A stretch of DNA of 64,000 nt from Rotaria sp. Silwood1 (lineage: Eukaryota; Rotifera; Eurotatoria; Philodinida; Philodinidae): NCBI GenBank assembly GCA_905250075.1, contig CAJNOP010000035.1:248001-312000 (forward strand). Direction: 5' to 3'. The translations under genes were made by a program, and so were the position numbers. Position 1 is the stretch's first letter. Each line of letters begins with the position of its first letter. The notes beneath the pieces are model-generated. The model was not told the DNA's origin, ran no database searches, and worked only from the letters and a program-made list of their open reading frames with translations. Of the stretch, positions 61,301 to 64,000 are shown in pieces.

Positions 61301-63412
61301 AAAAAACAAACATCAACGGAGCTAAAATTACTTTAGAATTATTCAATAATGAATGAATATGTCGATAATAAGAATTTATTAAATTAAATTCTCTTGTTAA
61401 CGGTAGTCTATTTATCAGTGATTCTTATGACTCATCAGAGCAGCATTAATTAAATATACTGACTCAAGTAAATGTCATTTTATCTCAAGAATCTTCTTAA
61501 GATTTTAAAGTTTAAAAAAACATTTTGCTTTCTTCTGGTTTCAAGAAAATTATAATTAGTGTGCATAAAAACCAAGGAATATGCGTTATTTGATAATTGA
61601 CACATAAGAATGCATAAAAAATAACACAATTATAGATTATTAGCAGACATATCAGTGTGAGTTCTAAAGTGAAAGTACGTTTTGAGAAAATGTCAAAATT
61701 TAATTTAAAAGATGTTCTTCATCACATAATCTAAATTAATCATTCAGCCTTGAACTTTCTTTTTTCTTTAAATATAATCTTAAGCATTCAAATAAAAAGC
61801 ATCAACAGTGATAGAATTGATTAAATATTATTCAGCTTCTCGTCTTATATTCTCCAAGAATCTTGTGATGAAACTAAAAATGCGTTTCTTAAAACTTTGC
61901 TAGGTTATGTGCGATATAACGTAATTAAAGATTTGAATTAATATTTCAAATATATAGCAAGTCTAATTTTTATTAATATAATTAAAAACAAAAAAAAAAT
62001 ATTCACTCTTTTAAAGAGTCAATTTTCTATAGACATGTTCTTAAAACTTTAGCAATACCATACTATTTTTCAATATATTGACTATTCACATGTATATAAT
62101 TATAGGTCTACTCATCTTAACATTTCTTATGAGTGTGAAAAAAGCAGTTCATCAAAATAACACATGGTAGTTTGCAAACTTGAAAATTTTGTGTTTAAAC
62201 TAGATTGACATTCATCATTTTCTATAGTGACACAAATGTATATGTATTTTTATTTGTTAATCTGTAAGAACACTTGATAAGAATCTTCGAAAAGACATAG
62301 AAGCAAAAAGAAATGACCATTTCATTTTAAAATTTTGTTCGTAGACATAAAAATGCACTACTTCTTTTTTTTTCATGTTCTAGACGTTTTACACAAACTG
62401 AAAAAGATCTTCTTTTATCCATGTACAAATATCGTTGTTCAGTAATAAAAGATTATCGTTTTTGTGTTTCTTATGCTGCTTATCTACTTGGTGATCGATG
62501 TTTACGTGAAATAACTCATGTATGGACATATCTTAATCCTGATATACAAAAAAATTCATTTACACCAGACGAGGATGCTATTTTACTTCAACATGCCAAT
62601 CAAACTTCATCAATTTGTTGGTCAACATTAGCTGCTAGTCATCTACCTAATCGATCAGCTGTTCAATGTCGACAACGTTATTCGCAATTAACTAAAGTAC
62701 AATCGACTGAAAAGACAAAACAAACAAATCAAAAAGTAACTGTTAGCAATAATAATCATTCGTATCAAATGAAAACGAATATATTATTTTTATACACACT
62801 AATCTTCAATAGTCACAGAGGCATTAAAAGTTTCTTTTAATTATTTTCATATGTTTTATTATATATATGTTTGCGATCGTTTTTATGAGTTGTTTCTAAA
62901 TCTCTGATAAAGTACTTGAAAATTGATGTAAGAATGAATCACACATTACAATATTCAGTGAACTATGAAACCAATGTGAAATAACCGACGTAATTAATCA
63001 TAATGACAAAAATAACAGAATTAGCATTTTTCAGCAGAGCATCAAAGAAAAATATCTATTAAAATATTTTCTTTTTTTTTTAGGTTTCTAAAAAATTCAG
63101 AATTCATTTTTTTCTTGCTTTTTTTTTTAGACAAATTCTTCTCGTGTAACGAACTATATTCAATGGTTACAAAAACAACCAATTCACACTCAAAAGTTTC
63201 TCCAACAGTTTTATTCAAAATCCCGTTTGACTCATCTACACAAATCAATAATTGAAATGCATTCAAATAAAATTGAATTATTAATGCAAAAATTTGATAA
63301 CAATCAAAATAATATTATTAAATGTTTACCATTACGAGAATTCATTCTTAAACTTAATCAGTCAACGGTGACTATTGATGAAATCTACGCAAAATTTGTT
63401 AATAATTTGTGA
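58361..63412 (+). CDS. SNAPC4: Myb-repeat protein, SNAPC4-like (snRNA-activating complex subunit)
   Basis: Four exons: 58361-59137, 59198-59268, 62384-62735 and 63131-63412. They join in phase to 493 residues. After an acidic, Ser-rich N-terminus and a helical region come Myb-type repeats: one around VDWKLVGTKMRSIGG (about 195-225); ISWSDDEDKLLDQLVEQYG then WIEISQ (about 228-258); one starting RRFTQTEKDLLLSMYKY; and FTPDEDAILLQHANQ then CRQRYSQL (to about 390). The many degenerate repeats with the half repeat first are the pattern of SNAPC4 (SNAP190), which binds the proximal element of snRNA genes for RNA polymerases II and III in the nucleus. It is far shorter than human SNAPC4 (about 1470), keeping little beyond the DNA-binding core. 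The third exon's donor (AAA/GTAACT) was chosen by phase; intron 2 is 3.1 kb. Confidence 0.75.
59269..62383. other. Long intron of the SNAPC4-like gene
   Basis: 3115 bp between GT at 59269 and AG at 62383, while most other introns are 45-120 bp. It has no exon-like frame. It contains a short foldback near 59755-59817 (TTAGCCCATG and CATGGGCTAA around an imperfect stem) and a more GC-rich patch at 60110-60360. It may hold degraded inserted elements. Confidence 0.5.
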
Positions 63413-63605
63413 TATAAATAATAGTTTTTTTTTGTGTTCTGTGGTCTATGTTATGGACATATGACATCAAATAACTTTTATACATTCAACAAAAACGAAG
63501 ATAAAGAAAAATATATATGAAAATACTTTTTTTTTTCTGTTTGGTATGATAATGAGATTTATGTTTTTCCTGTAGTTAAAAAGGAAGAACAAAAACAAGG
63601 AGTAA

Positions 63606-63785
63606 TCACAGAGATGATGAAGGACGTTGTTCATTTTTATAGGCATGAAGTAAACGTTTTTTTAATGGTACACTGTGACCAGATGATAATGGTGGTGACG
63701 ATAACGAGGCATTCGATGGATTAGATATGGTAGAAAGTGATCGTTGCATTGGAATTTCATATATATCTGGTCGATTATTTGTCGC
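63606..63785 (-). CDS. Last exon of an unidentified gene running off the right edge
   Basis: From an acceptor TATTTTAAG at 63786, 59 codons in phase 0 end with TGA at 63606-63608. The peptide has NNRPDIYEIPMQRSLSTI, a Ser/Pro-rich stretch and a basic end, VPLKKRLLHAYKNEQRP. The C-terminal KKRLLHAYK motif suggests a nuclear or regulatory protein, but I cannot name the family. The upstream part lies beyond 64000. Its stop is about 190 bp from the stop of the convergent SNAPC4-like gene. Confidence 0.5.
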   Translation of the reverse strand, partial: ATNNRPDIYEIPMQRSLSTISNPSNASLSSPPLSSGHSVPLKKRLLHAYKNEQRPSSSL

Positions 63786-64000
63786 CTTAAAATAAACAAA
63801 CAGAAAACAAGTTATTAGCAGCAAATGTCATAGCCTAATTTTTGTTTTGAATCAATCAAAAATATGTTTTTTTTTCTTGCACTTAATGTCCAATGAATGG
63901 ATTTTATTAGGAATGTCACAAATATTTTTCTACAAAATTTGCCTGTTTTATTTTCATAAATAATATTCTCATCTGACGACGCTGATTTTCCTTTCCATGA

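Noticed and set aside
1..64000. CRISPR arrays, operons, bacterial ribosome-binding sites or replication origins
   Set aside because: The window is eukaryotic with spliced genes; no regularly spaced repeats or such signals were seen.

Overview
This is a eukaryotic, probably metazoan, window. It is AT-rich (by eye about 30% GC). Its genes are built from short exons split by many GT-AG introns, mostly 45-120 bp, and separated by long AT-rich spacers. Gene content is animal-like: CoA synthase, a TRIM-NHL E3 ligase, an ERG/FLI-type ETS factor, LMAN1/ERGIC-53, a SNAPC4-like Myb protein, and pseudogenes of CAD-type carbamoyl-phosphate synthetase and CAND1. Tiny introns, low GC, secreted genes with a bacterial or fungal flavour, and scattered non-autonomous DNA transposons would fit a rotifer, most likely a bdelloid. 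That assignment is inference.

Layout. 0.5-2.7 kb: COASY (+), eight exons. 4.7-5.7 kb: intronless secreted propeller-like gene (+), with a decayed copy of its 3' end at 6.3 kb. 7.3-10.1 kb: RING/B-box/coiled-coil/NHL gene (-). 10.1-17.0 kb: mostly empty, with one decayed unidentified coding stretch (13.8-15.2 kb) and a hairpin repeat. 17.1-20.5 kb: a membrane-anchored Cys-type glutathione peroxidase (+), tail to tail with a helical-repeat/TIR/SAM gene (-). 21.2-23.2 kb: unidentified single-pass surface protein (-). 24.0-26.3 kb: ERG/FLI-like ETS gene (-) lacking a Pointed domain, with a relatively GC-rich upstream region. 27-37 kb: gene desert. 37.5-39.7 kb: CABIT-like protein (-).

41.6-46.8 kb is the most unusual part. 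It holds an intact tRNA-Val(UAC) gene, a cluster of short foldback DNA transposons, a broken carbamoyl-phosphate synthetase gene carrying one of them, and a broken N-terminal piece of CAND1. It ends with a second copy of the sequence downstream of the tRNA, starting inside the tRNA 3' end. 47.9-49.2 kb: a secreted SnoaL-like gene (-) and a small membrane ORF (+). 50.7-51.8 kb: a hAT-like non-autonomous element. 54.9-57.9 kb: LMAN1 (-), head to head with the SNAPC4-like gene (+, 58.4-63.4 kb), which has a 3.1-kb intron. The window ends in the last exon of another minus-strand gene.

The intact genes do not form a pathway. They are independent housekeeping, signalling and secretory genes. Exon coordinates come from manual splice-site and reading-phase matching; every multi-exon model given as an intact full-length gene closes to a whole number of codons.
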